The notes under the pieces: model-generated
What the model saw: only the letters and a program-made list of their open reading frames with translations
Told to the model about the DNA's origin: nothing
The model's database searches: none
Shown here: positions 23,884 through 32,587 of the stretch, piece by piece
Layout: every line of letters begins with the position of its first letter
Numbering within the stretch: the first letter of the stretch is position 1
NCBI RefSeq assembly: GCF_947486615.1
Contig: NZ_CANKUD010000001.1
Location: forward strand, 372,001-436,000
DNA length: 64,000 nt
From: an uncultured Modestobacter sp.
GTDB lineage: Bacteria; Actinomycetota; Actinomycetes; Mycobacteriales; Geodermatophilaceae
Reading direction: 5' to 3'
Position numbers and translations under genes: made by a program

Positions 23884-26486
23884 CCGACACCTCCTCCGCA
23901 GCCGGCGACCTGCCGCCCGGCCTCCCCGGGCTCGACCCGGCCTGGTCCCGCCGGGTGACCGTCGCCGACGCCACCGGCACCAAGCACGAGTGGCACGTGC
24001 TGGACAACGGCGTCCGCGAGCCGGTGGGCACGCTGCTCTGCGTCCACGGCAACCCCACCTGGTCCTACCTCTGGCGCCGGCTGCTGGCCGCCGCGCCGCC
24101 CGGCTGGCGGGTCATCGCCCCCGACCAGCTCGGCATGGGCTTCTCCGAGCGGCTGCCCGAGCTGCGGCCGCTGGCGCAGCGGGTCGCCGACCTCGGTGAC
24201 CTGACCGCGGCCCTCGGCGTCACCGGCCCGGTCATCACCGTCGGCCACGACTGGGGCGGGGTCATCTCGCTGGGCTGGGCGCTGGCCCACCGCGAGCAGC
24301 TGCGCGGGGTGGTGCTCGGCAACACCGCGGTGGCCATGCCCCCCGGTGACCTGGGCCCGGCGCTGATCCGGCTGGCGCACGCCCCCGGCGTGCGGCCGGC
24401 CGCCACCGTCGGCACCCCGCTGTTCGTCCGCGCCACGACCGCGCTCTCCTGGCCGCCGCTGCCGGCCGAGGTGCGGGACGCCTTCGCCGCGCCCTACCGG
24501 ACGGCGGAGCGCCGGCGCTCGGTCGGGGACTTCGTCGCCGACATCCCCTTCGCCCCCGGCCACCCCTCCCGCGCCGCCCAGGAGGCGATCGCCGAGGGCA
24601 TCCGCGACCTCGACGTCCCGGCGCTGCTGCTGTGGGGGCCGCGCGACCCGGTGTTCGGCGAGCGCTACCTGGCCGACCTGCGCGAGCGGCTGCCGCAGGC
24701 GCAGCTGCACCGCTACGAGGGCGCCTCGCACCTGCTGCCCGAGGACGCCCCGCAGTACGCCAGGGCCATCGCACAGTGGGTCCTCGACCTCGACAGCGAC
24801 CGCGCCGTGCCCCGGCCGGCCGCGGACGTCCCCGGCCGGCACCCGTGGTCGGCCCTGGCCGACCGGGCAGCAGACGACTCCCCCGCCGTCGTCGAGGTCG
24901 GTGGGTCCACGACCGGGACCGGCACGGACGGAGGCGGCTGGGTCACCGGCGGCATGGTCAGCTGGGCCGGGCTGCACCGGCGGGTGGAGCGGCTCGCGGC
25001 CGGCCTCGCCGCCGCTGGGGTCCGCCCCGGCGACCGGGTCGGGCTGCTGGTCGAGCCCTCGGCCGACCTGACCGCGAGCGTCTACGCCGTGTGGCGGGCC
25101 GGCGGGGTGATCGTCGTCGCCGACAAGGGCCTCGGGCTGGCCGGCATGCGCCGGGCGCTGCGCAGCGCCGGCGTGCGGCACGTCATCGGCGGCGCCCCGG
25201 GGCTCGCCGCCGCCCGGCTCATGGGCCTGCCCGGGTCCCGGATCGCCGCGGGGGTCGACCGGCGAGCCGCCCGCGCGCTCGGCGCCCGGCACACCCTCGC
25301 CGGGCTGGAGCAGCTCGGCGCCACCGCCGCCCCGCCGGTGGAGACCGACGTCGACGCCGACTGCGCCGTGCTCTTCACCTCCGGGGCGACCGGGCCGGCC
25401 AAGGGCGTGGTCTACACCCAGCGCCAGGCCGTGGCCCAGCTCGAGCTGGTGCGCACCGCCTACGGCCTGACTCCCGACGACCGGCTCGTCGCGGCTTTCG
25501 CGCCGTTCGCCCTCCTCGGCCCGGCCCTGAGCATCGGCTCGGTCGTGCCCGACGTCGACGTGACCGCGCCGGGCACGCTCACCGCCTCCAAGCTGGCCGA
25601 CGCGGTCGCCGCGGTCGGCGGCACCGTCGTCTTCGCCTCCCCGGCCGCGCTGCGGCGGGTGGTGGCCACCGCCGGCGAGCTCACCGCGGCCCAGCGGACC
25701 GCGCTGGGTGGGGTGCGACTGCTGATGTCGGCCGGTGCCCCCGTGCCCCTCCTGCTGCTGCAGCAGCTGCGGGAGGTGCTGCCCGCCGCCGAGGCACACA
25801 CCCCCTACGGCATGACCGAGGCGCTGCCGGTCACCGACGTCTCCGCCGCCGAGATCGAGGCCGCGGGCACCGGCAACGGCGTCTGCGTCGGGCGTCCGCT
25901 GCCCGGCGTCGAGGTGCGGGTCAGCCCGCTGACCGGCACCGGCACCGCCGACGGGCCGCTCACCGACGCCCCCGGCACCACCGGCGAGATCGCCGTGCGG
26001 GCCGCGCACGTCAAGGACCGGTACGACGCGCTGTGGGCCACCGAGCGCGCGGCCTCCCGCGAGCCGGGCTGGCACCGCACCGGCGACGTGGGGCACCTGG
26101 ACGGCGCAGGCCGGCTGTGGATCGAGGGCCGGCTCCCACACGTGGTGAGCACCGCCGCCGGGGTGGTGACGCCGGTGGGCGTCGAGCAGCGGGTGGAGCA
26201 GCTGACCGGCGTCTCTGCCGCTGCGGTCGTCGGCGTCGGGCCGGCCGGCACCCAGGCGGTCGTCGTGGTGGTCGTCCCGGTCACCGGGGCGCCGCGGCGT
26301 GGTCACGCCGTCGCCGACCCGGAGCTCGCCGACGTGGTGCGCGCCGCGGCCGGCGTCGAGGTCGCCGCGGTGCTGGTGACCGGCGCGCTGCCGGTCGACA
26401 TCCGGCACCAGTCGAAGGTCGACCGGCGTGCCGTGGCCCGGAAGGCCGCCCGCACGCTGGCCGGCTCGGGGTCGCGCCGGGCATGA
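23880..26486 (+). CDS. oleBC: OleBC fusion: beta-lactone decarboxylase / beta-lactone synthetase
   Basis: 868 aa, two enzymes in one chain. Residues 1-305 are OleB, an alpha/beta hydrolase of the haloalkane-dehalogenase type: HGNPTWS (56-62), nucleophile D124 in VGHDWGG and base H284. This part decarboxylates the beta-lactone to the olefin. Residues of about 320-868 are OleC, an adenylating enzyme (LFTSGATGPAKG at 498-509, YGMTEALP, TGDVGHLDGAGRLWIEGR) that makes the beta-lactone from the beta-hydroxy acid. Fused OleBC is known from actinobacteria such as Micrococcus. GTG 23880 overlaps the oleA stop. Confidence 0.9.
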   Translation: MTDTSSAAGDLPPGLPGLDPAWSRRVTVADATGTKHEWHVLDNGVREPVGTLLCVHGNPTWSYLWRRLLAAAPPGWRVIAPDQLGMGFSERLPELRPLAQRVADLGDLTAALGVTGPVITVGHDWGGVISLGWALAHREQLRGVVLGNTAVAMPPGDLGPALIRLAHAPGVRPAATVGTPLFVRATTALSWPPLPAEVRDAFAAPYRTAERRRSVGDFVADIPFAPGHPSRAAQEAIAEGIRDLDVPALLLWGPRDPVFGERYLADLRERLPQAQLHRYEGASHLLPEDAPQYARAIAQWVLDLDSDRAVPRPAADVPGRHPWSALADRAADDSPAVVEVGGSTTGTGTDGGGWVTGGMVSWAGLHRRVERLAAGLAAAGVRPGDRVGLLVEPSADLTASVYAVWRAGGVIVVADKGLGLAGMRRALRSAGVRHVIGGAPGLAAARLMGLPGSRIAAGVDRRAARALGARHTLAGLEQLGATAAPPVETDVDADCAVLFTSGATGPAKGVVYTQRQAVAQLELVRTAYGLTPDDRLVAAFAPFALLGPALSIGSVVPDVDVTAPGTLTASKLADAVAAVGGTVVFASPAALRRVVATAGELTAAQRTALGGVRLLMSAGAPVPLLLLQQLREVLPAAEAHTPYGMTEALPVTDVSAAEIEAAGTGNGVCVGRPLPGVEVRVSPLTGTGTADGPLTDAPGTTGEIAVRAAHVKDRYDALWATERAASREPGWHRTGDVGHLDGAGRLWIEGRLPHVVSTAAGVVTPVGVEQRVEQLTGVSAAAVVGVGPAGTQAVVVVVVPVTGAPRRGHAVADPELADVVRAAAGVEVAAVLVTGALPVDIRHQSKVDRRAVARKAARTLAGSGSRRA

Positions 26487-26559
26487 GGGCCGGGCGCAGC
26501 AGGGCCGACTGGCCCCGGACCGGCCGCACCTGGCCCGGGCAGACGGGCGTGCTGGGGCG

Positions 26560-27528
26560 ATGAGGGTGCTGGTCACCGGGGCCAGCGGGATGCTCGGCCG
26601 GGCCACGGCCACCGCGCTGCACGCCCGCGGGGACGACGTCACGGTGCTGCAGCGCCGCCCGGCCGGGCTGCCCTGCCGCGAGGTGCTCGGTGACGTCGCC
26701 GACCCCGGCGCCGTCGCCCGGGCCACCGACGGGCAGGACGCCGTCGTGCACCTGGCCGCCAAGGTCGACGTGACCGGCCCGTGGGCGGAGTACGACCGGG
26801 CCAACGTCGAAGGGACCCGCACGCTGGTCGCCGCCTGCCAGCGCGCGGGCGTCGGCCGGCTGGTGCACGTCTCCTCCCCCTCGGTCGCGCACGGCGGGTC
26901 GGCCCTGGTCGGCGTGGGTGCCGGTGCCGCCGACCCGGCGCACGCCCGCGGGCACTACGCCCGGTCCAAGGCGATGGCCGAACTGGCGGCGCTGGCCGCC
27001 GACTCCACGGACCTCGCCGTCCTCGCCGTCCGGCCGCACCTGGTCTGGGGGCCGGGTGACACCCAGCTGGTGGCCCGGATCGTGGCGCGGGCGCGGGCCG
27101 GCCGGCTGCCGGTGATCGGCTCGGGCGCTGCGCTGATCGACACCACCTACGTGGACAACGCCGCCGGCGCACTGGTCGCCGCCGTGGACGCCTGCGGGCC
27201 GGTGCACGGCGAGGCCCTGGTGATCAGCAACGGCGAGCCCCGGCCGGTGGCGGAGGTCATCGCCCGGCTCTGCGCCGCCGCCGGGGTGCCCGCGCCACGG
27301 CGCCGGGTGCCCTTCCCGGTCGCCTGGGGCGTCGGCGCGGTGGTCGACGGTGTCTGGGCGCTCACCGGGCGGCGGGACACCCCCCCGCTCACCCGCTTCC
27401 TGGCCGAGCAGCTGGCCACCGCGCACTGGTTCGACCAGCGCCGCACCCGGGAGGCGCTGGCCTGGACGCCGCAGGTGTCGCTGGACGAGGGCTTCGAGCG
27501 GCTGGCCGGGGCCTACCGGGCCGGCTGA
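26560..27528 (+). CDS. oleD: OleD, NADPH-dependent 2-alkyl-3-ketoalkanoate reductase
   Basis: Extended short-chain dehydrogenase, 322 aa, reducing the OleA product to the beta-hydroxy acid used by OleC. The Rossmann motif is VTGASGMLGRA at the N-terminus; the active-site Ser is in VHVSSPSVAHGG and YxxxK in GHYARSKAMAE. Later VWGPGD and TTYVDNAAGA match 3-beta-HSD/OleD relatives. It lies 73 bp after oleBC in the same direction, completing oleA-BC-D. Confidence 0.88.
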   Translation: MRVLVTGASGMLGRATATALHARGDDVTVLQRRPAGLPCREVLGDVADPGAVARATDGQDAVVHLAAKVDVTGPWAEYDRANVEGTRTLVAACQRAGVGRLVHVSSPSVAHGGSALVGVGAGAADPAHARGHYARSKAMAELAALAADSTDLAVLAVRPHLVWGPGDTQLVARIVARARAGRLPVIGSGAALIDTTYVDNAAGALVAAVDACGPVHGEALVISNGEPRPVAEVIARLCAAAGVPAPRRRVPFPVAWGVGAVVDGVWALTGRRDTPPLTRFLAEQLATAHWFDQRRTREALAWTPQVSLDEGFERLAGAYRAG

Positions 27529-27644
27529 CCGGAGCCGGTCTCGGGCTGCGGAACCGCGGCCCGGCGGCGACCGTGGAGCGGCGGGCAGCTGAACCCGTCG
27601 GCCCTCACCCTGCGAACACGCTGCAGGTGACCGGGAGGAGCAGG

Positions 27645-29579
27645 GTGCAGGACGACGGACGACACGGCCACGGACCCCGCGACGAGCAGCCCCGGGGCGA
27701 CGGTCCGCCCGACGACGCGGGCTTCGCGCGGTTCGTCGTCGACCACCGGCCCGGGCTGCTGCGCACCACCGTGCTGCTCACCGGGGACCGGGCGGACGCC
27801 GAGGAGCTGGTGCAGCGGGCACTGACCCGGGTCCGTCGGTCCTGGGGCCGGGACGACGCCCCGCTGACCACCGCGCGGCGGACCCTGGTGCGCGGCGCCA
27901 CCGGCCGGCTGCGGTCGGCCGGTGCCCCGCAGGTCATCGAGTCGCTGCCCGAGCACGGCGCACCACCGACCCCGGCCGGCGACCCCGAGCTGGAGCAGGC
28001 GCTGCGCGACCTGCCGCCACGAGTCCGCGCGGCCGCGGTGCTGGCCGAGCTGGACGGTCTGGACACCCCCGCCCTGACCGAGGTGCTCGGCGGTTCCGCG
28101 GAACCGGACCGCGTCACCGGGACCGCCCGCCTGCAGGCCGCGCTGCGCGCCGACCCGTACCGCCGCGAGCAGCCGACCGCCACGCCTCAGCTGCACGAGG
28201 AGCTGCGGCGGCTCGCCACCGCCACCGGCCGCTGGCGGCTGGACGCCCCGCAGGCGACCGCCGACGTCGGCCACCGCCGGTCCCGCACCCGCCGGCGGCT
28301 GCTGGCCGCCGCCGCGGTGGCAGCGCTGGCCCTCGCCGGCGCCGTGACCGGCGGGGTCCGGGACGACCCGGACACCTCCGTCGCCGCCCTGCCCGCGGCG
28401 ACCCCCACGTCGGCCGAGGCACCGCCCGCCCCCGCCGGGGCCCGCGCCGTCCCGGTGCTCGCCGGGCCGACCCGGGGCTCGCTGGCCGGGGACGTCGCGT
28501 TCGTCGACGCCGTCCGGCAGGTCGACTGGGGCGCGCTGGAGGCGCCGGCTCCGGCCGACCGGTCGGTGGTGCTGGCCACCGACACCCCGGACGGCCGGGT
28601 GGCGCTGGTCGTCGGCACGGTCGAGGAGGACTTCCGCGGCGTGTGGCTGACCGGTGCTCCCGGTGCGGCCGCCGACCAGCTGACCCCGCGCCTGCCCCGT
28701 CAGCTGGGCCGCACCCGGCCGGTCACCCTGCTGCTCGGCGGCCCGGGACCGGCCAGCCTGGTCGTCGTCGCCGCGCCGGGTGACCGGATCGAGGTCTCCG
28801 AGCGGCTGCTGACCGGGCCGCGCGGCACGGTCGGCCGCGAGTGGTCGGAGGTGCCCGCCGCGGACGGCGTGGCCGTGGTGCCTGCCCGGACCATCGAGGA
28901 CGGCCCGGCGCTCAGCGTGCGGGTGAGCCGGGAGGGCCGGCTGGTGCACCGGGCCGGGGTCGACTGGCTCGGCGACCGGCCCGGCCGCGAGGTGCCGCTG
29001 CCGGTGCTGACCGCGCTGCGGCCGGGCAGTGCGCCGGCCGACCCCCGGGTGCTGGACGCCGCGCTGGTCTCCCTCGCGGTGCCGCTGGGCACCGAGCCGG
29101 CGGCGCTGCGGCCGCAGCTGCTGTGGTCCGGCGAGCTGCCGCCGGGCCGCGGGCCCGGGACGGTGGCCGTCGTGGCCGTGCAGAGCCCCGGCGGGGCCCG
29201 GGTGGTGACCACCTGGGCCGGCAGCGGCGGGACCGCCCTGGCCTGCGGCACCCAGACCCCACCGGGCACCACAGCGCTGGAGACGGTCACCGTGGCCCGG
29301 GTGTGCGAGTTCGACCCGCCCGGTCCCGGGTCGCGGGGCGACTCGGCGTGGCTGGTGGTCAGCGCGCCGCCGACGGTGGCCACCGCGGAGCTGCTGGACT
29401 CCCGCGGCGGAGTGGTCGGCCCGCTGCCGCTGCAGGCCGGCAGCGCGGTGACCCCGCTGCCGGCCGACGCCCGGACGGTGCGCACGCTCCTCCCGAACGG
29501 CTGGGTGGCCGCCGAGACGCCGATCGCGCCACCGGCCCCGGAGACCTTCGGCGACTTCGGCCCGGGCCCGGTGGCCTGA
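27645..29579 (+). CDS. Sigma-70-like domain fused to a transmembrane segment and large ectodomain
   Basis: 644 aa from GTG 27645, set by a GGGAGGAG ribosome site. Residues 27-67 look like region 2 of SigE-family ECF sigma factors (FARFVVDHRPGLLRTTVLLTGD, then DAEELVQRAL). Residues 114-165 resemble a degenerate region 4 (LRDLPPRVRAAAVLAELDG). An Arg-rich stop (RRSRTRRR) precedes one hydrophobic helix at 219-238. The remaining 400 residues are an exported Ala/Gly/Pro/Val-rich region without a recognised fold and with one possible Cys pair. The layout suggests a membrane-anchored regulator or a sigma/anti-sigma-derived sensor. Function unknown. Convergent with the next gene at 9 bp. Confidence 0.75.
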   Translation: MQDDGRHGHGPRDEQPRGDGPPDDAGFARFVVDHRPGLLRTTVLLTGDRADAEELVQRALTRVRRSWGRDDAPLTTARRTLVRGATGRLRSAGAPQVIESLPEHGAPPTPAGDPELEQALRDLPPRVRAAAVLAELDGLDTPALTEVLGGSAEPDRVTGTARLQAALRADPYRREQPTATPQLHEELRRLATATGRWRLDAPQATADVGHRRSRTRRRLLAAAAVAALALAGAVTGGVRDDPDTSVAALPAATPTSAEAPPAPAGARAVPVLAGPTRGSLAGDVAFVDAVRQVDWGALEAPAPADRSVVLATDTPDGRVALVVGTVEEDFRGVWLTGAPGAAADQLTPRLPRQLGRTRPVTLLLGGPGPASLVVVAAPGDRIEVSERLLTGPRGTVGREWSEVPAADGVAVVPARTIEDGPALSVRVSREGRLVHRAGVDWLGDRPGREVPLPVLTALRPGSAPADPRVLDAALVSLAVPLGTEPAALRPQLLWSGELPPGRGPGTVAVVAVQSPGGARVVTTWAGSGGTALACGTQTPPGTTALETVTVARVCEFDPPGPGSRGDSAWLVVSAPPTVATAELLDSRGGVVGPLPLQAGSAVTPLPADARTVRTLLPNGWVAAETPIAPPAPETFGDFGPGPVA

Positions 29580-29588
29580 CCGCTGCGC

Positions 29589-31292
29589 TCAGCCGGCGAG
29601 CAGCCGGTCGCGGACCTCGCGGCGGAGCACCTTGCCGATCTGGGAGCGGGGCAGGTCCTCGACCGCCACGATCCGCCGCGGCACCTTGTAGGCCGCCAGT
29701 GACGCGCGCAGTGCCTCCCGGACGGCGTCCAGGTCCAGCTCCCGCTCCAGCACCACCGCGGCGACGACCTCCTCGCCGCCCCTGCCACCGGGCAGGCCGA
29801 CGACGGCGGCGTCGGTCACTCCGTCGACGGCCTTCAGTGCGTCCTCGACCTCGGAGGGGTAGACGTTGAAGCCGCCGGTGATGATCAGCTCCTTGATCCG
29901 GTCGACGATCCGGACGAAACCGTCGTCGTCGACCTCGACCACGTCGCCGGTGCGGAGCCACCCGCCGGGCAGCAGCACCTCGGCGGTCTCGTCCGGCCGG
30001 CGCCAGTAGCCGGTGAAGACCTGCGGGCCGCGGACCAGCAGCTCGCCGCGCTCCCCCGGCGCCCGCTCGACCGTGGGGTCCTCCGGGTCGACCAGCTTCA
30101 TCTCCGTCGACGGGAACGGCAGGCCGACCGTGCCCGGTCGGCGGGTCGGCCCCACCGGGTTGCCGATCACGATCGGCGAGGCCTCGGTCATCCCGTAGCC
30201 CTCCACCACCAGCCCGCCGGTCACCCGCTCCCACAGCTGCGCGGTCTCCAGCGGCAGCGGCATCGCCCCGGAGATCGCCACCCGGGTGCCGGACAGGTCG
30301 ACGCCGCGCTCCTGCGCCGCGGTCGCCAGCCGCTGGTACATCGGCGGCACGCCGGGGAAGAACGTCGGCGGCCGGCGCTTCGCCGCGGCCAGCACCTGGT
30401 CGACGTCGAAGCGCGGGAAGAGCACCAGCACGGCGCCCAGCCGCACGGCGGCGGCCAGGCAGAGCAGCACGCCGTAGGCGTGGAACAACGGCAGGACGCC
30501 GTAGAAGACCTCCTCGCCGGCCCGCAACTGCGGCACCCAGGCCAGCGACTGCGTTACGTTGGCGACCAGGTTCCGGTGGGTGAGCACCGCGGCCTTCGGG
30601 GCCCCGGTGGTGCCGCCGGTGTACTGCAGCAGCGCCACGTCCTCGTGCGCCGGGCCGGGGTGGGCGTCGTCCAGCGGGGTCGCCCCGGCCACCGCGGCGT
30701 CCCAGGACGTCGTCCCGGGGGCGGGCTTCGTCATCGCCGCCCGGGTGGCGCGGGCCCTGGGGACCGGCAGCCGCAGCGCCAGCCGCTTGACCAGCGGCAG
30801 GGCCCGGCTGAGGTCGACGGCGAGCACCGTGCGCAGCCCGGGGGCGTCGAGCCCCTGGACGACGGGGGCGACCACGTCCCAGACGACCGCCACGGTGGCC
30901 TCGTGGTCGCGGAACTGCTGGCCGATCTCCTCGGCGGTGTACAGCGGGTTGTGCTCGACGACCACCGCACCCAGCCGGAGGACGGCGTTGAACGCCATCA
31001 CGTGCTGCGGGCAGTTGGGCAGCACCAGGGCCACCCGGTCACCGGGGCGCACCCCGAGGTCGTGCAGCACGGTCGCCGCCCGGGCGACGGCGTCGGCGAG
31101 CTCCGTGTAGCTGGTCGTCGCGCCGAAGAACTCCAGCGCCGGCCGGTCGGGGAACCGCTGCGCCGCCGCGGTCAGCAGGTCCGGGACGGTCTCCCGGGGC
31201 ACCTCGACCTCCGCCGGGACGCCCTCGGCGTAGCTCCGCGTCCAGGCCGGTGCCGGCTCAGCCGGCGTCCCGTGATCGGGCTCGGTGACCAT
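29589..31292 (-). CDS. fadD: Long-chain fatty-acid-CoA ligase (FadD type)
   Basis: Activates fatty acids to acyl-CoA with ATP. 567 aa. Motifs: P-loop LLQYTGGTTGAPKAAVLTH, EGYGMTEASP, WLRTGDVVEVDDDGFVRIVDRIKELI (fatty-acyl signature) and the C-terminal lysine in RSQIGKVLRREVRDRL. All are intact. ATG 31292 agrees with the family; an MVTEPDHG tail precedes the core. It lies downstream of the cold-shock gene, but a strong hairpin separates them. It could feed acyl-CoA to the nearby OleA, by inference only. Confidence 0.9.
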   Translation of the reverse strand: MVTEPDHGTPAEPAPAWTRSYAEGVPAEVEVPRETVPDLLTAAAQRFPDRPALEFFGATTSYTELADAVARAATVLHDLGVRPGDRVALVLPNCPQHVMAFNAVLRLGAVVVEHNPLYTAEEIGQQFRDHEATVAVVWDVVAPVVQGLDAPGLRTVLAVDLSRALPLVKRLALRLPVPRARATRAAMTKPAPGTTSWDAAVAGATPLDDAHPGPAHEDVALLQYTGGTTGAPKAAVLTHRNLVANVTQSLAWVPQLRAGEEVFYGVLPLFHAYGVLLCLAAAVRLGAVLVLFPRFDVDQVLAAAKRRPPTFFPGVPPMYQRLATAAQERGVDLSGTRVAISGAMPLPLETAQLWERVTGGLVVEGYGMTEASPIVIGNPVGPTRRPGTVGLPFPSTEMKLVDPEDPTVERAPGERGELLVRGPQVFTGYWRRPDETAEVLLPGGWLRTGDVVEVDDDGFVRIVDRIKELIITGGFNVYPSEVEDALKAVDGVTDAAVVGLPGGRGGEEVVAAVVLERELDLDAVREALRASLAAYKVPRRIVAVEDLPRSQIGKVLRREVRDRLLAG

Positions 31293-31343
31293 CTGCTCCC
31301 TCGTTCGCCGCGACGCACCCGAGGTCGGCGGTGGGCCGTACGT

Positions 31344-31379
31344 CCCGCTGACCGCCGTGGGTGCCCGGCGGTCAGCGGG
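31344..31379 (-). terminator. Hairpin after the four-cold-shock-domain gene
   Basis: 13-bp perfect stem (31344-31356 with 31367-31379) and a 10-nt loop just 3' of the stop at 31386 on the minus strand. It probably ends the cold-shock transcript before fadD. Confidence 0.7.
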
Positions 31380-31385
31380 AGGGTG

Positions 31386-32489
31386 TCAGAGCGGCTGGAC
31401 GGAGTCGGCCTGCATGCCACGGTCGCCGGCGCTGGCGGTGTACTCGACCCGCTGCCCCTCGTCCAGGCTGCGGTAGCCGCCGACGTCGGCGATGGCGGAG
31501 AAGTGCACGAACACGTCGTCGCCGCCCTCGTCGGGCTCGATGAAGCCGAAGCCCTTCTCCGCGTTGAACCAGCGGACGGTGCCCTGGGCGCCGCCACCGC
31601 CGGCCCGGGGCGCACGGGGCGCCCGCGGGGCGCGGTCGTCCCGGCGAGGCCGGTCGTCACGCCGGTCGTCGCGCCGGTCGTCGTACCGGGCCGGGGCGCG
31701 TCCGCCGCCCAGGGGGCGCACCGAGTCGGCCTGCATCCCGCGCTGGCCGGGGCTGGCGGTGTACTCGACCCGCTGCCCCTCGTCCAGGCTCCGGTAGCCA
31801 CCGTCGTCCTCGATGGCGGAGAAGTGCACGAACACGTCGTCGCCGCCCTCGTCGGGCTCGATGAAGCCGAAGCCCTTCTCGGCGTTGAAGAAGCGCACGG
31901 TGCCCTCGGATCCGCCGCCGCTGCGACCGCGCGGCGCCCGGTCGTCCCGGCGTCCGCGCTCCTCACGCTGCGGGGGCCGGCCACCGCCCAGCGGCTGCAC
32001 CGAGTCGGCCTGCATGCCGCGCTGGCCGGGGCTGGCGGTGTACTCGACCCGCTGACCCTCGTCCAGGCTGCGGTAGCCGCCGTCGTCGGCGATGGCGGAG
32101 AAGTGCACGAACACGTCGTCCCCGCCGTCGTCGGGCTCGATGAACCCGAAGCCCTTCTCCGCGTTGAACCAGCGCACCGTGCCCTCGGACCCGCCGCCCC
32201 CGCGGGACGCGCGCGGCGCCCGCACCTGGCGCGGGTCGTCCCGGTGGCCGCGCTCCTCGCGCACCGGGCGGCCACCGCCGCGGCCCAGCGGCTGGATGGA
32301 GTCGGCCTGCATGCCGCGGTCGCCGGAGCTGGCGGTGTACTCGACCCGCTGGCCCTCGTCCAGGCTGCGGAAGCCCCCGTCGTCGGCGATCGCCGAGAAG
32401 TGCGCGAACACGTCCTGCCCGCCGTCGTCGGGCTCGATGAACCCGAAGCCCTTCTCGGCGTTGAACCACTTGACCGTGCCCTGCGGCAT
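31386..32489 (-). CDS. Four-cold-shock-domain protein
   Basis: 367 aa containing four complete cold-shock domains at residues 1-68, 102-167, 195-260 and 302-367. Each has RNP1 (KGFGFIEP) and RNP2 (DVFVHF; DVFAHF in the first). Typical bacterial CSPs are a single domain of about 67 aa. The linkers (33, 27 and 41 residues) are rich in Arg, Asp, Gly and Pro (RDD, RGG-like, APRAPRAPR) and likely disordered, RNA-contacting segments. The domains are about 90% identical to each other, implying recent duplication or gene conversion. A single-stranded nucleic-acid chaperone role is expected. ATG 32489 follows GGAG. Frame is open throughout. Confidence 0.93.
   Translation of the reverse strand: MPQGTVKWFNAEKGFGFIEPDDGGQDVFAHFSAIADDGGFRSLDEGQRVEYTASSGDRGMQADSIQPLGRGGGRPVREERGHRDDPRQVRAPRASRGGGGSEGTVRWFNAEKGFGFIEPDDGGDDVFVHFSAIADDGGYRSLDEGQRVEYTASPGQRGMQADSVQPLGGGRPPQREERGRRDDRAPRGRSGGGSEGTVRFFNAEKGFGFIEPDEGGDDVFVHFSAIEDDGGYRSLDEGQRVEYTASPGQRGMQADSVRPLGGGRAPARYDDRRDDRRDDRPRRDDRAPRAPRAPRAGGGGAQGTVRWFNAEKGFGFIEPDEGGDDVFVHFSAIADVGGYRSLDEGQRVEYTASAGDRGMQADSVQPL
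31389..32489 (-). repeat. Four internal ~200-bp direct repeats (cold-shock domains)
   Basis: DNA segments 32286-32489, 31989-32186, 31710-31907 and 31389-31586 encode near-identical domains and are clearly similar at nucleotide level. Such repeats are prone to recombination and copy-number change, and to mis-assembly in short reads. Confidence 0.88.
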
Positions 32490-32520
32490 CCTTCAGCTCC
32501 TGCACATCTCGACGTCCCAG

Positions 32521-32540
32521 CTGGTACCTACCTGTACCAG
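32521..32540. promoter_or_regulatory. Inverted repeat upstream of the four-CSD gene
   Basis: CTGGTAC (32521-32527) and GTACCAG (32534-32540) form a perfect 7-bp inverted repeat with a 6-bp spacer, 31 bp before the ATG on the minus strand. It could be an operator or a 5'-UTR hairpin. Cold-shock mRNAs are often controlled by leader structure. Confidence 0.45.
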
Positions 32541-32587
32541 GGTCCTCCAGCCTGCCCGCCGGGACGAGTCGGCCTCCCCACCGGGGG

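Noticed and set aside
31386-32489. Four separate cold-shock genes
   Set aside because: The frame is open through all linkers and there is only one ribosome site, at the first ATG.
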